Shown: in pieces, positions 1 through 10,076 of the stretch
How the letters are laid out: each line of letters opens with the position of its first letter
How positions within the stretch are numbered: position 1 is the first letter of the stretch
Source: Neoceratodus forsteri
Taxonomy: Eukaryota > Chordata > Ceratodontiformes > Ceratodontidae
Direction of reading: 5' to 3'
NCBI GenBank assembly: GCA_016271365.2
Contig: CM057450.1
Location: forward strand, 1,807,863,967 to 1,807,927,966
Length of the DNA: 64,000 nt
Notes under the pieces: generated by a model
Database searches by the model: none
Seen by the model: only the letters and a program-made list of their open reading frames with translations
What the model was told of the DNA's origin: nothing
Translations under genes and position numbers: made by a program

Positions 1-228
1 CAAGGCCCTAGTTGCCTTAGCCTTGTGCCATAGGTTATCTCTCAGGCACATAAGTTCAGTCAGGGATCCTGAGAGCCAGGGGCTAGCTGATCCCCTGGCC
101 TTGTTTGTCCTGAAGGGCGCAAAGATATCGCAAGCCTTTGTGAAAACCTGGAGGAAGAAATCAAGGGCCTGGTTGCTATCCAGGGCTGTTTCTAGTGGTG
201 ACCAGTCAATAAGTCTCAGGTGTAGTTT

Positions 229-243
229 GAAGTCATCTAGTTG
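229..243 (+). repeat. Target-site duplication, left copy
   Basis: Perfect 15 bp match to 727-741, bounding the insertion at 244-726. Confidence 0.85.
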
Positions 244-726
244 AGTAATTCTCTTTCTATGAAAACTAACCTAACTAGAGTTACTGTTTCAGTAATAATG
301 CCTGTATTAGCCTTGTTTGATAGCTCAGATTGATCTTGATAACTACTTCATTTTGGGTAGTGCATTGCTCTTTCTCCCCTTTCTGATTTACATAGCATGT
401 GTATAGTTATGATAATGCATGGTGCCTTGCTTTCTTTACTGCCTCACTAGATGAGGTGTTTATTTGAACGTTGGACTTGATATATATTGATATTGACACC
501 ACGCAGCTCATGGGCTACTTTCACAAATTGTTTTGTATCCTTAAACTGGTAAATCTAACTGAATATCCCCCAAAGATGTATCTTATATCACTAATGCAAG
601 TGTTTTGAGTATATTAAGAGGGGTGGCGCCCTCATTGAATATGATTAATGTACTGAAATATTGGTGATAGGAATTTAAACTGTATGTTTGTATTTTAAAA
701 TAATAAACATAAAGTTACAAAAAAAA
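244..726 (+). mobile_element. Processed retro-insertion with 15 bp target-site duplication
   Basis: A 483 bp insert bounded by a perfect 15 bp direct repeat (GAAGTCATCTAGTTG at 229-243 and again at 727-741). Its plus-strand 3' end carries AATAAA near 701 and a short A-run directly before the second repeat. The duplication, poly(A) end and lack of introns indicate L1-type target-primed insertion. Removing it restores the reading frame of the minus-strand LINE around it. The inserted sequence has no long ORF and I do not recognise its source; it could be a SINE, a truncated LINE tail or a retrocopy of a non-coding RNA. Confidence 0.8.
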
Positions 727-741
727 GAAGTCATCTAGTTG

Positions 742-1949
742 CCCTGGTCTGAGCTTCCAGTTTCTCATGACCACTGGGGGACTCTTTGAGAATTTATTTG
801 TCCAGGTACACAAGACTGGGGAGTGATCACTGAGGGAGTCGGGTAGGACTGTCACCTCGGTGATGTGCTCTGGGCTAGAGGCAATGAGCCAATCTATGAG
901 TCTACTGGTGCCTGTCTTATAGTTATATCTGGTTGCCTGAGTTACCAGTTGGGTCAGGAAAAGGCCAGATATCTGCTCCCTGGCCACCGCGGCATCCTTG
1001 GATTGCCAGTTAGTATTGAAGCCCCCGCTAGGATGACTTGCTCCCACTTAGGCCTGAGCTGTTGTTGGTAACTTATGAACTGCTCGAGTCTGATGGCACG
1101 TTTGTCAGGGGGTATATAGACAGTGGAGAGTAATAGGAATTTGTTTTGTTATCCACTGCTAAGCTTAATAGTCAGTATCTGAGCATCCTTTGTATCTAGG
1201 CTGCCAGGTAGTATTTGTCCTCGGATGTTACTCCTGTGGTATACCAGGCAACCGCCTCCTCGTCTGGTGAGCCTGTCCTGGCAGAAAGTGATGTAACCAT
1301 CCAGAGCGACTGTCATGTCACTAACCTTGGGTGAGACCCAGGTTTCAGTTAGTGCAATAATGTTCAGTTTGTTAACCTCTACCCAGGCCTGAAATTGAAG
1401 CATCTTAGGCAGGAGGCTGCCTATGTTTAGTGAGGCAATCTTGAGTTGGCCACATTTCATTTGTGCATTTAAATCTCGGGGTCCTGGATTTGGGTTCACA
1501 TTCCCTGATATTAGTAGCAATATTAGGATTACTTTACGTAGGAAACAGGACCATGTTACCCAGCTAGAGCCTTTTGCCTTAGCTTTGGGTTGCTTAGGGT
1601 CGGTGGTAGGGGGTTTGAGGGTGCAACTGTGAAGTAGGGCAGCTATTGGGAGACTGCGAGTGGTCAGTATATTAATGGTTTGTAGCTGCTTAGGGGCAAT
1701 AGTAGGTAGGGGTATGGTAGATGTACCCCTGGAAGTGCAGTTTTGTAGCAAGTGGACTCCAAGGTGCAAACGGGGAAGCAGGGGAGAGGTTATATTCGCT
1801 GTGTGCCTGGCAACACCGAGAATGGTAGCACGGAAATACAGGGAGAGTAGCAACTTTGTAAAGACCTGCATCTTGGTGGTTTGGGACACAGGGAGGACTT
1901 CACTGAGAGTTGTGCCCATTGGGTAAACCATAGATAAAAAGACCGGCAA
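742..1949 (-). pseudogene. LINE endonuclease domain fragment with 2A-like leader
   Basis: Open from 1949 down to 1149, then continued in another frame from 1047 down to 742. The first ~150 residues are a Ser/Thr/Pro-rich leader of unknown role. It is followed by a leucine-rich segment and SGNVNPNPGP, which resembles the 2A ribosome-skipping peptides described at the N-terminus of some LINE ORFs. The invariant Asp and Glu of the classical DxExNPGP core are both Asn here, so activity is doubtful. The endonuclease then shows TETW and SDHS motifs, with the intermediate GDFN changed to GGFN. At least one frameshift separates the halves. It is a decayed copy, not a host gene. Confidence 0.75.
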
Positions 1950-1960
1950 GGATATCCTAT

Positions 1961-2660
1961 TTTGATAACTAGATCAAGGTGAACCGAGGGATATGCGTCC
2001 ACCTTAGTGAGGCGATAGTATTGATGGCTTTATTAGTCTATGTTTGCTGTTTTCAGAGGGTTAGTTGTAAGGGGTAGCTTACTAGGGAGGGGACTCGGTA
2101 AGTAGCCAATGAGCTTTCATGGGAGGGGTTGACGAGGGGCTTAGGCATATTTAATTAAGGCAGAAATGGGCATGGCAAAAAATTCGGCTCACAGAAGCGC
2201 AGCAAAGAGCCATGGAGCAAGTTACAGCGAGAGTCCTTTCGGCTCACTCTAGGAGCAAATCAGGATCAGCTCTCCCCAGCAGCAACCAGTCGCTGGTAGG
2301 TGGGTAGATGGCGCCTTGGGCTTGAAAATTATTCATGGAGCTCTATGGAAGGGCCATACTTGGCTATCCTTGTTGGTGATCGGTGAGCGAGGCGGGCAAT
2401 GGCTAAAGTGAAGGCTGCACCACGGGGGGAGCGTTCCCCGGTCAGGGGAGCTCAGTAGCTGTGGGACAGAGAGAGAGAGAGAGAGACAGGATGTTAGGAT
2501 TAATGTAAGCCAAAAATCAGGGGCGGGGCAAATCAGTCACAGACACTTAGGGGGCCAAGACAGCAGTAGCAGAATCAGTAGTGAACCGGGGCAGGGGGGA
2601 GCTTGGACAAAGGAACAGAAACAAAAGTGGTGATGGGGAAGGGTGGGTCAGCGCCAATCA
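1961..2660. other. No gene seen; possibly 5' part of the flanking LINE
   Basis: There is no convincing ORF. The stretch is moderately GC-rich with a (GA)n run at about 2468-2486. It lies upstream of the minus-strand LINE ORF and may be its 5' UTR or ORF1 remains, but no domain can be read. Confidence 0.4.
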
Positions 2661-2669
2661 TCAGGGGGG

Positions 2670-2826
2670 ATACTGTGGCTGTAATTGCAACTTTGTGTTT
2701 GTTACTTAGTCCTTCTACCTGACGTAATTTTATTGCTTATGATTGTTATTCATTACTCATCTGATGCATCCGGAAACTAGCTTTTTTGGTGAAACATTTG
2801 AAATAAGTAAATAAATAAATATTGGC
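2670..2826 (+). repeat. LINE/SINE 3' tail (L2-like), plus orientation
   Basis: It ends in GGTGAAACATTTGAAATAAG followed by AATAAATAAAT. The same terminal pattern closes related stretches at about 20340-20390 and 38190-38226. This is a simple-repeat 3' end without a long poly(A), as in L2-type LINEs. Confidence 0.55.
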
Positions 2827-2849
2827 TTTAAATAACTGCTGTGCTGCAG

Positions 2850-3165
2850 TGACACCACAGTGTCATAGCATTGTGACGACAGAAAAGGACCTTCTTGGTC
2901 CATCTAGTCTACCCTTATCCTCCCTCCCTTTACCTGTTTCCCTTTATCAGAGATACTTTTTTCCTCCCTTCCTCCAACCCCCTATACCTGTCCCAGGATT
3001 TTTCTTAAAACCTTCTACAGTTTTGTTCCCCACCACCTCCTTAGGCAAACTGTCCCATGCCCCCCACCCAGCAAAGAAACACTTTCTGACATTGCTTTTA
3101 AATCTACCTCCTTCTAGTCTCAGGCTATGGTCCCTTGTTTTAACTTTAAGACATGACAGTCATTG
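2850..3165 (-). mobile_element. CR1-type LINE, 3' end fragment
   Basis: On the minus strand this reads as the last part of a CR1 ORF2 and its 3' UTR: the 'CAAAGAAACACTTTCTGACATTG' region is the complement of the typical CR1 'cacagaaagggtggtggatgc' zone. The end 'aggacc(ttct)tggtccatctagtct' is the complement of the CR1 3' terminal region seen intact at 59540-59615. It is old and strongly 5' truncated. Confidence 0.65.
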
Positions 3166-3856
3166 AATTCACAATGGCATCACCATATTCAGGTTCATTC
3201 CAGTTCTTCACAAGCAAAAAATGGAAATTCTTTTTATATGCATTTAGAGTTACTACAAGTACATTTTGCCAAAACAATGGTCTGTGCTAATATCTGTACA
3301 TAAAAATATTAAAACATGAAGCATAAGAGCATGATTTGATGATGGATATTGTTCTTGACAGTATTCCGAGTTCACCCTGAAAATACCATCGGCCACTGGG
3401 CTTGTACTTTATTCACTTGGGAATATGATTATTACCATGGATAGTATAGCCACTATCAAGATATAGTAACTGGATAGCATTTTCTTCCATAGGGAAACCC
3501 AGTTATAATTTGCCCTTATAACCATCTGGCTATAATGGCATTCACGAGCCAGAGTTCCCTCATCGCACATATGTGCACACTGCTTCCCTCGCACCTCAAC
3601 TTCTTTCTCAAGTTTTTAGTTATAACAGCATTTTTTACTTGCAAATACAGATTTAAAATTTGCAGGGTACAGTTCAAGGCCGTAATGCTCCAGGTTTGTG
3701 ATCAAGTGAAAAAAGGTGAAAGTACAGTCCATTACTATAAATGACAGTTCAGCCCAACCACGCTTTTGAACAAGTGCTTTTAAATTAGGCAATTCAACAT
3801 TATCCAGCAATTATATAAAACAACCCATGGGGAGGTGTTAAAAAAATTGAATTTTA
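3166..3856. other. No recognised feature
   Basis: AT-rich sequence with only short chance ORFs. Probably ACOXL intron. Confidence 0.4.
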
Positions 3857-3857
3857 C

Positions 3858-3947
3858 ACACACACACCCTCAGTGTGTGATGCTATTATAAACCCCTCAA
3901 GCTTCACTCTTGGGGTTTGTGAAACATCATACTCCTCGGGTGTATAT
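3858..3947. repeat. Imperfect palindrome (possible MITE)
   Basis: The left half (ACACCCTCAGTGTGTGATG ... TAAACCCC) pairs with the right half (GGGGTTTGTGAAACATCATAC ... GGGTGT) with several mismatches. The centre is a short hairpin (AAACCCC / GGGGTTT). Confidence 0.45.
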
Positions 3948-4032
3948 TAAATTCTTGTTCTGCACACCTACATATGTATTATTCCATATGTATGTGTAAA
4001 TATATATGTTAACTGCAATATAAACTCCAGGA

Positions 4033-4110
4033 GTTTGCTGCCTTATTATCTGTGAGTTCCTGTGTCACAGAGCTGTGTTGTAGGAACATACAGATAGCAA
4101 GGCAGCAAAC
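4033..4110. repeat. 78 bp inverted repeat abutting the DIRS left end
   Basis: 29 bp arms at 4033-4061 and 4082-4110 match with only a few mismatches (GTTTGCTGCCTT ... / ... AAGGCAGCAAAC) around a 20 bp loop. It ends 4 bp before the DIRS element starts and no copy is present at the other DIRS end, so it is a separate palindrome rather than part of the element. Confidence 0.6.
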
Positions 4111-4114
4111 AGAG

Positions 4115-4300
4115 ATCTTACTTCGAGAAACAGCTCTTGCAGCAGGTTACACCATTAGGACTGAAGCTAGCAGGTGCCAGGACCCCACGGAAAAATTCTA
4201 GCTAGCAGTATTCAGCGGGGGACCGCCTCCAACGTCAGCCCCTCCCCGACGTCAGGCATCACATAAAAGGGGGTGGTCCCCCAGCATCCCCAGTTCTTTT
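4115..4300 (+). repeat. DIRS left inverted terminal repeat
   Basis: It begins ATCTTACTTCGAGAAACAGC and matches the complement of about 9890-10043 with few differences over ~170 bp, including the blocks CAGCTCTTGCAGCAGG, ACACCATTAGGACTGAAG and GGAAAAATTCTAGCTAGCAG. It also matches the left end of the second DIRS at 62356. Confidence 0.9.
4240..4275 (+). promoter_or_regulatory. DIRS terminal-repeat promoter: GACGTCA-type box plus TATA-like box
   Basis: A CGACGTCAGG motif is followed about 15 bp later by CATAAAAGGG. The second DIRS at 62461-62484 has cleaner versions, a palindromic TGACGTCA followed by TATAAAAG. Transcription probably starts just downstream, ahead of the gag ATG at 4389. Confidence 0.5.
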
Positions 4301-4388
4301 CCCGCCGTTGACTCGCCAGCATTGGCCTCACGGAAGCCTACCTACTGTTACGACGCTTGAAATCTTTAATTTAAGTAAACTTTAATCC

Positions 4389-6575
4389 ATGTCTGCTTCT
4401 TGTACTCCTTCTCCTGAAGGACATCCCTCTAAGTGCGCCTGCGGCAAGCAGATCCCCTTTGCAGACCATCATTCTGCCTGTGTCAGGTTTCTGGGCCCGG
4501 AGCATGACACCCAGGCCTGCTCAATTTGCCAACAATTTAATAGCAGGACCCGGATCCACCGCCAAAAGGCCCTTCAGGGATTCCTCCTCGAGGAGAAATT
4601 TAAAAAGATGGAGAAAAGACCTTCCTTCAAAGGGGAATCTTCTCATAAATCTGAGAAGCACCGGGACAAGCATCGGGACTCGGACAGGGCAAAATCCCCA
4701 AGCAGGGCCTCAGAGTCCAGGACCAGCTCCAGCTCTACCTGGTCCGATAGATCTCTTTCCTGGGCTTGCTCCCAGCCTCCCCCAGTAAAGGTAAGGTCTT
4801 CAGGGGGCTCCTCCGCCTCCCTGCACCCGTTCAAGACCTCTCGGGCATCGGATGCCTCCAAGCCTGTTCCTTCGGACAGGCACAAAAAGTCTTCCTCCAA
4901 ATCGTGAGGTGCGTCTGACCGACGCCGGGACACTGACTTCAAGTCTGTCTTCCAACCTCCTAATGCACCTGAAAGGAAGACTTCCAAGCTGACATCCCTT
5001 AAGTGGACAATGGAGTCCAAGAAAGCGTCCAACCCAGCACCCGAAAAACGGCCGACTACTACACCGACGCCAGTGGACACCGGATGTCAGGGGTCCTCAG
5101 GTGAAGTGGCTACTGTGCCGCCAGACGACCAAATGGGCAACACGGAGGACACCGGCTTGCCCAGGGAGCTGGATCCAGTGCTTCCCCGGGACCCGACGCC
5201 CGACCTCGATGACAGGCCCACACCGACGCAGGGTCCGTCATCAGGTATGAACATCCAGGAGGTGAAGGATTTGTTCACCTTCTGGTGGGAAACCATCAAA
5301 AAGGACGTAGTTCCTCCTAAGCCTCAGCCTCCTCCACCATCTCCATCTCTTCGTAGGGGCGCCAAAGGTGACAGACTCCCGACCCCGAAGGAGCCAACTC
5401 CACCCCCTCGGGGCCAATCGAGAGACAAGACACGCCCATCACGCTCTCCCTCAGGGTCCCTGAGCCCGAAGCGACCCATGGGCAGACGTCGATCATTGGG
5501 AGATGACTCCAGACTGGATACGTCCGACATCTCCAGGTCTCCATCTCCTTTCAGTCCCCCATCACCAGACCCATGGGACCTTCCAAGGTCATCTCTGGAT
5601 GATCCCTCCTTTTCAGAAATCATGAGGCACATCCAGGACAATATGGAATGGGAGACTGAAGAACTAGACCCCAAGAGACAACGCCTTGCCCGTTACCTCA
5701 GGCAGAAAGACCCGAAGCCTGTGGTGGTCCCAACCTTTGGTGGACACCTTTACGGGTGTCACCAAGGCAGCTTGGAAGCATCCGCATTCCACACCGGCTG
5801 TTCCAAAGATGGCTGACCGCCTTTACAGGGCTCCTACGGAGGACCAGTATTTGGCGCAACAACCCCTGGCCAACTCCCTGGTCATTACTGCATCTCATGA
5901 CAGGTCCCAGTTCCTAAACATTTGAGCACCCAGCCTCCAGACCAGGAATCTAAGCAATTAGATTCCATGGGAAGACGTGTGTATGCGGCTGCTACATGCT
6001 CTATTAGGTCTTTGAACTATCTGATGCACATGGTGCAATTTCAGAATGCCCTCTGGGATCAGGGCCAAGACCTTCTTAAAGATTTACCGGATGGCGAAAA
6101 GAAGGAGGAGCTGCTAAACCTCCTCCAAACTGGGTCTGATGTGGGGACCCATGTTCTCCGAGCCGCTTACGACTCAGCGGACTCAGCAGCCAGGGGAGTA
6201 GCTACAAGCGTTTGTCTCCAGAGATACTCATGGTTGAGGGTCTCTGGATTTACCCCGGACGTCCAGAAGACTCTCCTGGACGTCCCTTACAATGGGGCAG
6301 TTCTCTCTGGTGAGGAGTCCGAGAAGGTCATCACCAAATTGCAGGATGCTGGGAAGGCAGTCAGGACTGTACAAGCTACGTACAGACCAAAATCTGGTTC
6401 CTTTTGTAGGAACCAGAATCATTTTCGTGGCCGCCAACAAAGGCAACAGCCATGTTCTGGCCAGCAACCCAGGGGCAACTTTGGCCGTAAGAATCAAGCC
6501 AGGGTCCCCTTGGGCCAGGGCCCGAAGCATTCAAAAGCAGCCCAGCCCGCGGGGGCCAACACCACCACAGCATGA
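4389..6575 (+). pseudogene. DIRS gag-like ORF, interrupted
   Basis: The start ATG at 4389 is the first in-frame Met after the promoter. The first ~50 residues carry a cysteine/histidine cluster typical of DIRS gag: C16, C18, H27/H28, C31, H39, C44, C47. Position 34 is Phe where the second copy (62524 onward) has Cys. A long Ser/Pro/Arg/Lys-rich disordered middle follows, then a more ordered C-terminal part from about 5922 containing the block YDSADSAARGVATSV, which also occurs in the old DIRS remnant at about 43750. TGA stops at 4905 and 5814, plus a frame change near 5735, break it. All three large open blocks share one frame, so decay is recent or slow. The final stop is at 6573-6575. Confidence 0.8.
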
Positions 6576-6654
6576 CTCCTTCCCGGACCCCGCCTCCTCT
6601 GAATTAAAGGGTCGAGAAGGTCGGGGGTTGCATCTCTCATCACCTTTAAGGATG

Positions 6655-8482
6655 GCAGAAGATCACCTCCAACCGGTGGGTGTTGCAGTTGGTCGAACAA
6701 GGTCACTCTATAGAGTTCCTCGATCACCTGCCATCCAGACCTCCCCTGCTCTCCTGTTACTTGGGTCAGCATGCTCTACTTATTCAGCAGGAGATCTTGG
6801 CCCTCCTACACAAGGAGGCCAAAGAACATGTTCCACTGAACCAGAGAGGAAACGGTTACTATTCCCACTTTTTCCTGGTTCCAAAGAAATCAGGGGATTT
6901 GCGTCCGATTTTGGATCTCAACAACTTTGTGCTGTACAAGCATTTCTGCATGGTGACCCTGCCCGGGTCTCAGTCCCATGCTCAAAGAGGGCACATGGCT
7001 GGTGTCGTTGGATATGTAGGATGCTTACCTACATCTCCCAATCGCTCGAGCGCACCGCAGATTTCTGCGCTTCGAGTTTCTGGGACACCACTACCAGTTC
7101 CGAGCCCTCCCCTTCGGACTGTCTTCAGCACCTCGGGTGTTCATGAAGTGTATGGCAGTCGTGGCAGCAGCTCTCAGGAGAGGGGGCCACTACGTGTTTC
7201 CATACCTAGACGACTGGCTCCTCATGACACCCTCATGGGAGGCCCTGATGTCAGCAATACAGGATACCTGTTCCCCTCTTCCTATCGCTAGGCATCATCA
7301 TCAATCAGGAGAAGTCGTACCTTGTTCCGTCTCATAACTTGCACTTTATAGCAGCGGTTCTGGACACAATTCAGGGAAGGGCATTCCTTCCCCAGGACAG
7401 GGCGGAATGCATCAGGTCCCTCATAAGGGACATAAAGGAAAAGAAGATGGTACCGGCCCACACCGTCCTTTGCCTGCTTGGACACATGGCGGCTGCCATT
7501 GTGACGGTTCCCCTAGCTCGACTCCATATGCGGGTTACCCAATGGATGCTGAGAGCACAATGGGACCAAAAACAGGATCATCTGCAGCATCCAGTCTGGA
7601 TCACGAATGCAGTCATCCGAGACTGGCATTGGTGGCTTGTCCCAGACCACCTCTCGATGGGAGTCCCCTTCACTGCGCCACCTCCTTCAGTGACTCTCTC
7701 CACGGACACCGCGGGGTCCGGATGGGGAGCTCACCTCAATAGGGTCAGGACTCAAGGCTCCTGGACATCTCTGGAGTCCCACTTTCACATAAATATTCAT
7801 GAGATGAGAGCCGTTCTATATGCCCTACAGGCATTCCAGACGGAGATTCCGCCGGGTACTCTTCTGGTTCAAACAGACAATACCATGGTGATGTACTATC
7901 TCAACAAACAAGGAGGCACTCATTCCTACCCCCTTTGCAGGGAGGCTCAAAGGGTTTGGAATTGGGTATTGCAACACGGTGCACACATCATTGCAGTACA
8001 TGTTCCCGGTATGGACAACACTATCGCGGAAAGCCTAAGCCGATCACAGGCCAGGGTCCATGAATGGGAACTGCTTCAGGAAGTCGCAGAGGACCTGTTC
8101 CACAGATGGGGGACACCAGAATTAGACCTCCGCGTCCCCATTCAATGCAAAACTGCCCAATTTCTGCTCACTAGATCCAGGGCCTGGTGTTTTCTGGCGA
8201 GACGTGTTGTCCCTCTCTTGGACAGGCAGGTTCCTCTACACTTTCCCGCCCTTTCCTTTGATCCAGAGGGTTCTACTGAAGCTCCGTCAAGAGCAAGCGT
8301 GCCTTATTCTAGTAGCACCCTTTTGGCCCAAGCAGATTTGGTTCCCTCTCTTACATCAGCTGGCCCAGGAACCTCCAGTGCCTCTGCCATTTTGCTCTCA
8401 CCTTCTATCCCAGGAGACAGGCTACTTGGTCCATCCGGATCTTCTGTCTCTGAACCTGCATGCCTGGCTCCTAAGGACATAG
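6655..8482 (+). pseudogene. DIRS reverse transcriptase-RNase H, frameshifted
   Basis: This polymerase copies the element RNA. It opens with ITSNRWVLQLVEQGH, a typical DIRS RT start, followed by FFLVPKKSGDLRPILDLN. The frame changes near 6965; the next block carries SLDM-stop-DAYLH (TAG at 7017-7019), FRALPFGLSSAPRVF and the catalytic box YLDD at 7203-7214. After another shift near 7260-7330 the RNase H domain follows with plausible acidic residues in STDTAGSGWG, HEMRAVLYAL, QTDNTMVMYYLN and GMDNTIAESLSR. A last block in a third frame (8204-8482) has FPPFPLIQRVLLKLRQE and APFWPKQIWFPLL, the conserved C-terminal segment of DIRS polymerases. Family certain; this copy is dead. Confidence 0.88.
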
Positions 8483-8520
8483 CAGTCCTGAGATACGGGG
8501 TCTCTCAGGAAGTTGCAGAT

Positions 8521-8600
8521 TTTATTTTTATTTAGTTTTTGTTAACCAGGTAGGTGCACTAGCCATACAGTGACTATTTTCAGGCACGACCCGGGATGTT
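8521..8600 (-). mobile_element. 80 bp retroelement-tail insertion inside DIRS
   Basis: It is flanked by the direct repeat CAGAT (8516-8520 and 8601-8605), splitting what should be continuous recombinase coding sequence (GVSQEVAD / DVLVTARKPS). The T-rich plus-strand start is a minus-strand A-rich tail. The body (GCACTAGCC ... TTTTCAGGCACGACCCGGG) matches similar minus-strand tails at about 11996 and 16110. Confidence 0.7.
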
Positions 8601-8605
8601 CAGAT

Positions 8606-9560
8606 GTTCTGGTGACAGCCAGAAAACCCTCTACTCATGCTACTTACGCCATGAAGTGGTGTAGATTTTGTATTTGGGCTCAGGATCGAGCATTGACCCC
8701 ATTGGAGTGTTCTGTAAGGTCTGTTTTAGACTACCTCCTATCTCTCTATGAGGCAGGACTTGCCTATTCCTCCATTAAGGTCCATCTATGCACTATTTCA
8801 GCGTACCATTCTCTGATAGGTCACAGGTCTTTAGCTCAACTAGAGGCTTCTCGCGCCTTTTTGCATGCCATCCTGCACTTGAGACCTTCCATCAAAGATC
8901 CGGATCTTCCTTTTGTTCTAGAGCAGCTTACGCTGCCTCCTTTTGAACCAGCCGCGGATTGCGAGCTGCATCGCCTCGCTTGGAAGATGCTCCTTTTAGT
9001 TGCTGTTACTTCTGCCAGAAGAGTTTCTGAGCTTCATGCACTCATATGCAAGGATCCTTATTTGTTTTTTCACAAGGACAGGGTGTCCTTAAGAACAAAT
9101 CCTAAGTTCCTTCCTAAGGTGGTCTCGGCTGTCACACTCAACCAGGATGTAGACCTACGGTGTATTACCCAAATCACGGTAACAGGGGGGAAGCCCTGTT
9201 GCACACTTTGGATGTGCATAGTTGCCTCAGATATTATCTAACCAGAACCAAAGCCCATCGTAAATCGGACCAGCTCTTTGTTTCTTACGCTCAGAGAATG
9301 ATCGGTGCTCCTGTTTCTAAACAGTCGCTTTCTAGATTGCTGGTAAAGTGCATCATGTTATGTTATCAGAAGCATAATAAACCTTTACCCGGGGGTGGCT
9401 ACCTCCTTTGCTGCGTTTAAAAATGTATCCACTTCAGCCATCTGTGCAGCAGCGACCTGGAGCACTGTACACACATTCATCAGGCACTACAGTTTGGATA
9501 TTGCCTCTAGGTGCAGAGCTGGTTTCGGCTTGGCGGTCCTTCAGGGACTTTTGTCCTGAA
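8606..9560 (+). pseudogene. DIRS tyrosine recombinase, decayed
   Basis: This enzyme would insert the circular DNA copy into the genome. The open block 8606-9180 shows the N-terminal core-binding part (ARKPSTHATYAMKWCRF, VRSVLDYLLSLYEAGLAYSS) and the first catalytic arginine in TSARRVSELHAL near 9010-9040. A frameshift near 9160-9200 moves the reading to LLHTLDVHSCLRYYLTRT. The C-terminal part after another shift near 9390 reads ICAAATWSTVHTFIRHYSLD, giving the probable tyrosine nucleophile (codon 9488-9490). The HxxR box expected just before ATSFAAF is not present: the sequence goes from KPLPGG directly into VATSFAAFK. This points to deletion or severe mutation and loss of function. Confidence 0.85.
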
Positions 9561-9609
9561 GCTTGAGGCCTTCCCCCTATCCTCCTCCCGATAACAACTT
9601 GGTCCCTTA

Positions 9610-9730
9610 CTGGCAGGAATCAGTCCTAATGGTGTAACCTGTTGCAAGAGCTGTTTTGAAGTAAGATAGTACAGTTACGTAAGAACTTACCATAACAGTA
9701 GATCTTCGAGAACAGCTCTTGCAGCAGGTA
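9610..9730. repeat. DIRS internal complementary region (ICR)
   Basis: The left half (about 9617-9667, ending GAAGTAAGAT) is the complement of the element's left end starting at 4115. The right half (about 9668-9728, beginning AGTACAGTTACGTAAG) is the complement of its right end finishing at 10076. The two ends are therefore joined head to tail here, as expected for the template that restores ends during circle formation. It also fixes the element boundaries at 4115 and 10076. Confidence 0.9.
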
Positions 9731-9884
9731 GTTTCCCTCCCACCTTCCCCTCTGGAGGTTGAGTCTTCTGACCTAATTCTTCGGCTACAGCATCTTTTGA
9801 CGCCTTCTATGAACCTTCCTTTGGAAGCGGATCCTCAGTCTCCCCTTCAGATGTCACACTTCAGCCAGGAGTCTCCGGCGGGAG

Positions 9885-10076
9885 AACTGGGGATGCTGGG
9901 GGACTGCCCCTTTTATGTGAGCCTGACGTCGGGGGGCGGTCCCCCGCTGGATACTGCTAGCTAGAATTTTTCTGTGGGGTCCTGGTGCCTGCCGGCTTCA
10001 GTCCTAATGGTGTAACCTGCTGCAAGAGCTGTTCTCAAAGATCTACTGTTATGGTAAGTTCTTACGTAACTGTACT
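9885..10076 (-). repeat. DIRS right inverted terminal repeat with extension
   Basis: The complement of the left repeat up to about 10043 (CTTTTATGTGAGCCTGACGTC ... GCAAGAGCTGTTCTCAAAGA), then a right-end extension to GTAACTGTACT at 10076 that is copied in the ICR. Confidence 0.88.

Larger units (their letters stand above)
1..1960 (-). mobile_element. LINE (L2/CR1-like clade), 5' part of ORF2, inactive
   Basis: A non-LTR retrotransposon on the minus strand. Reading down from about 1949 it encodes an N-terminal leader, a hydrophobic stretch followed by a 2A-like motif ending NPGP, and then an apurinic-type endonuclease with the SLNIGSL start, the TETWVS glutamate box and the DRLTRRGGG block. 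The reading frame shifts between about 1149 and 1047; the second half carries the SDHSPV histidine box. The usual GDFN aspartate box reads GGFN, so the nuclease is probably dead. After removing a nested insertion at 244-726 the same protein continues to position 1, where the window cuts it. The reverse transcriptase would lie outside the window. L2 versus CR1 placement is an inference from the endonuclease style and the 2A-like leader. Confidence 0.8.
4115..10076 (+). mobile_element. DIRS-type tyrosine-recombinase retrotransposon, nearly full length, inactive
   Basis: A ~5.96 kb element with the full DIRS layout. In order: inverted terminal repeat (4115-4300), gag (4389-6575), reverse transcriptase plus RNase H (about 6655-8482), tyrosine recombinase (about 8606-9560), internal complementary region (about 9610-9730), and the opposite inverted terminal repeat with a short extension (about 9885-10076). 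DIRS elements are copied through a circular DNA intermediate and integrate with a recombinase instead of a DDE integrase, usually without target-site duplication; none is seen here. Stops, frameshifts and a nested insertion at 8521-8600 make this copy non-autonomous. It probably sits in an ACOXL intron. Confidence 0.92.

Noticed and set aside
4643..5080. Long minus-strand open frames opposite the DIRS gag
   Set aside because: Mirror frames caused by the GC-rich, Ser/Pro/Arg-biased gag; no domain and no start or splice signals.
4115..10076. LTR retrovirus or endogenous virus
   Set aside because: Terminal repeats are inverted, there is no protease or DDE integrase, and a tyrosine recombinase plus ICR are present, which defines DIRS.
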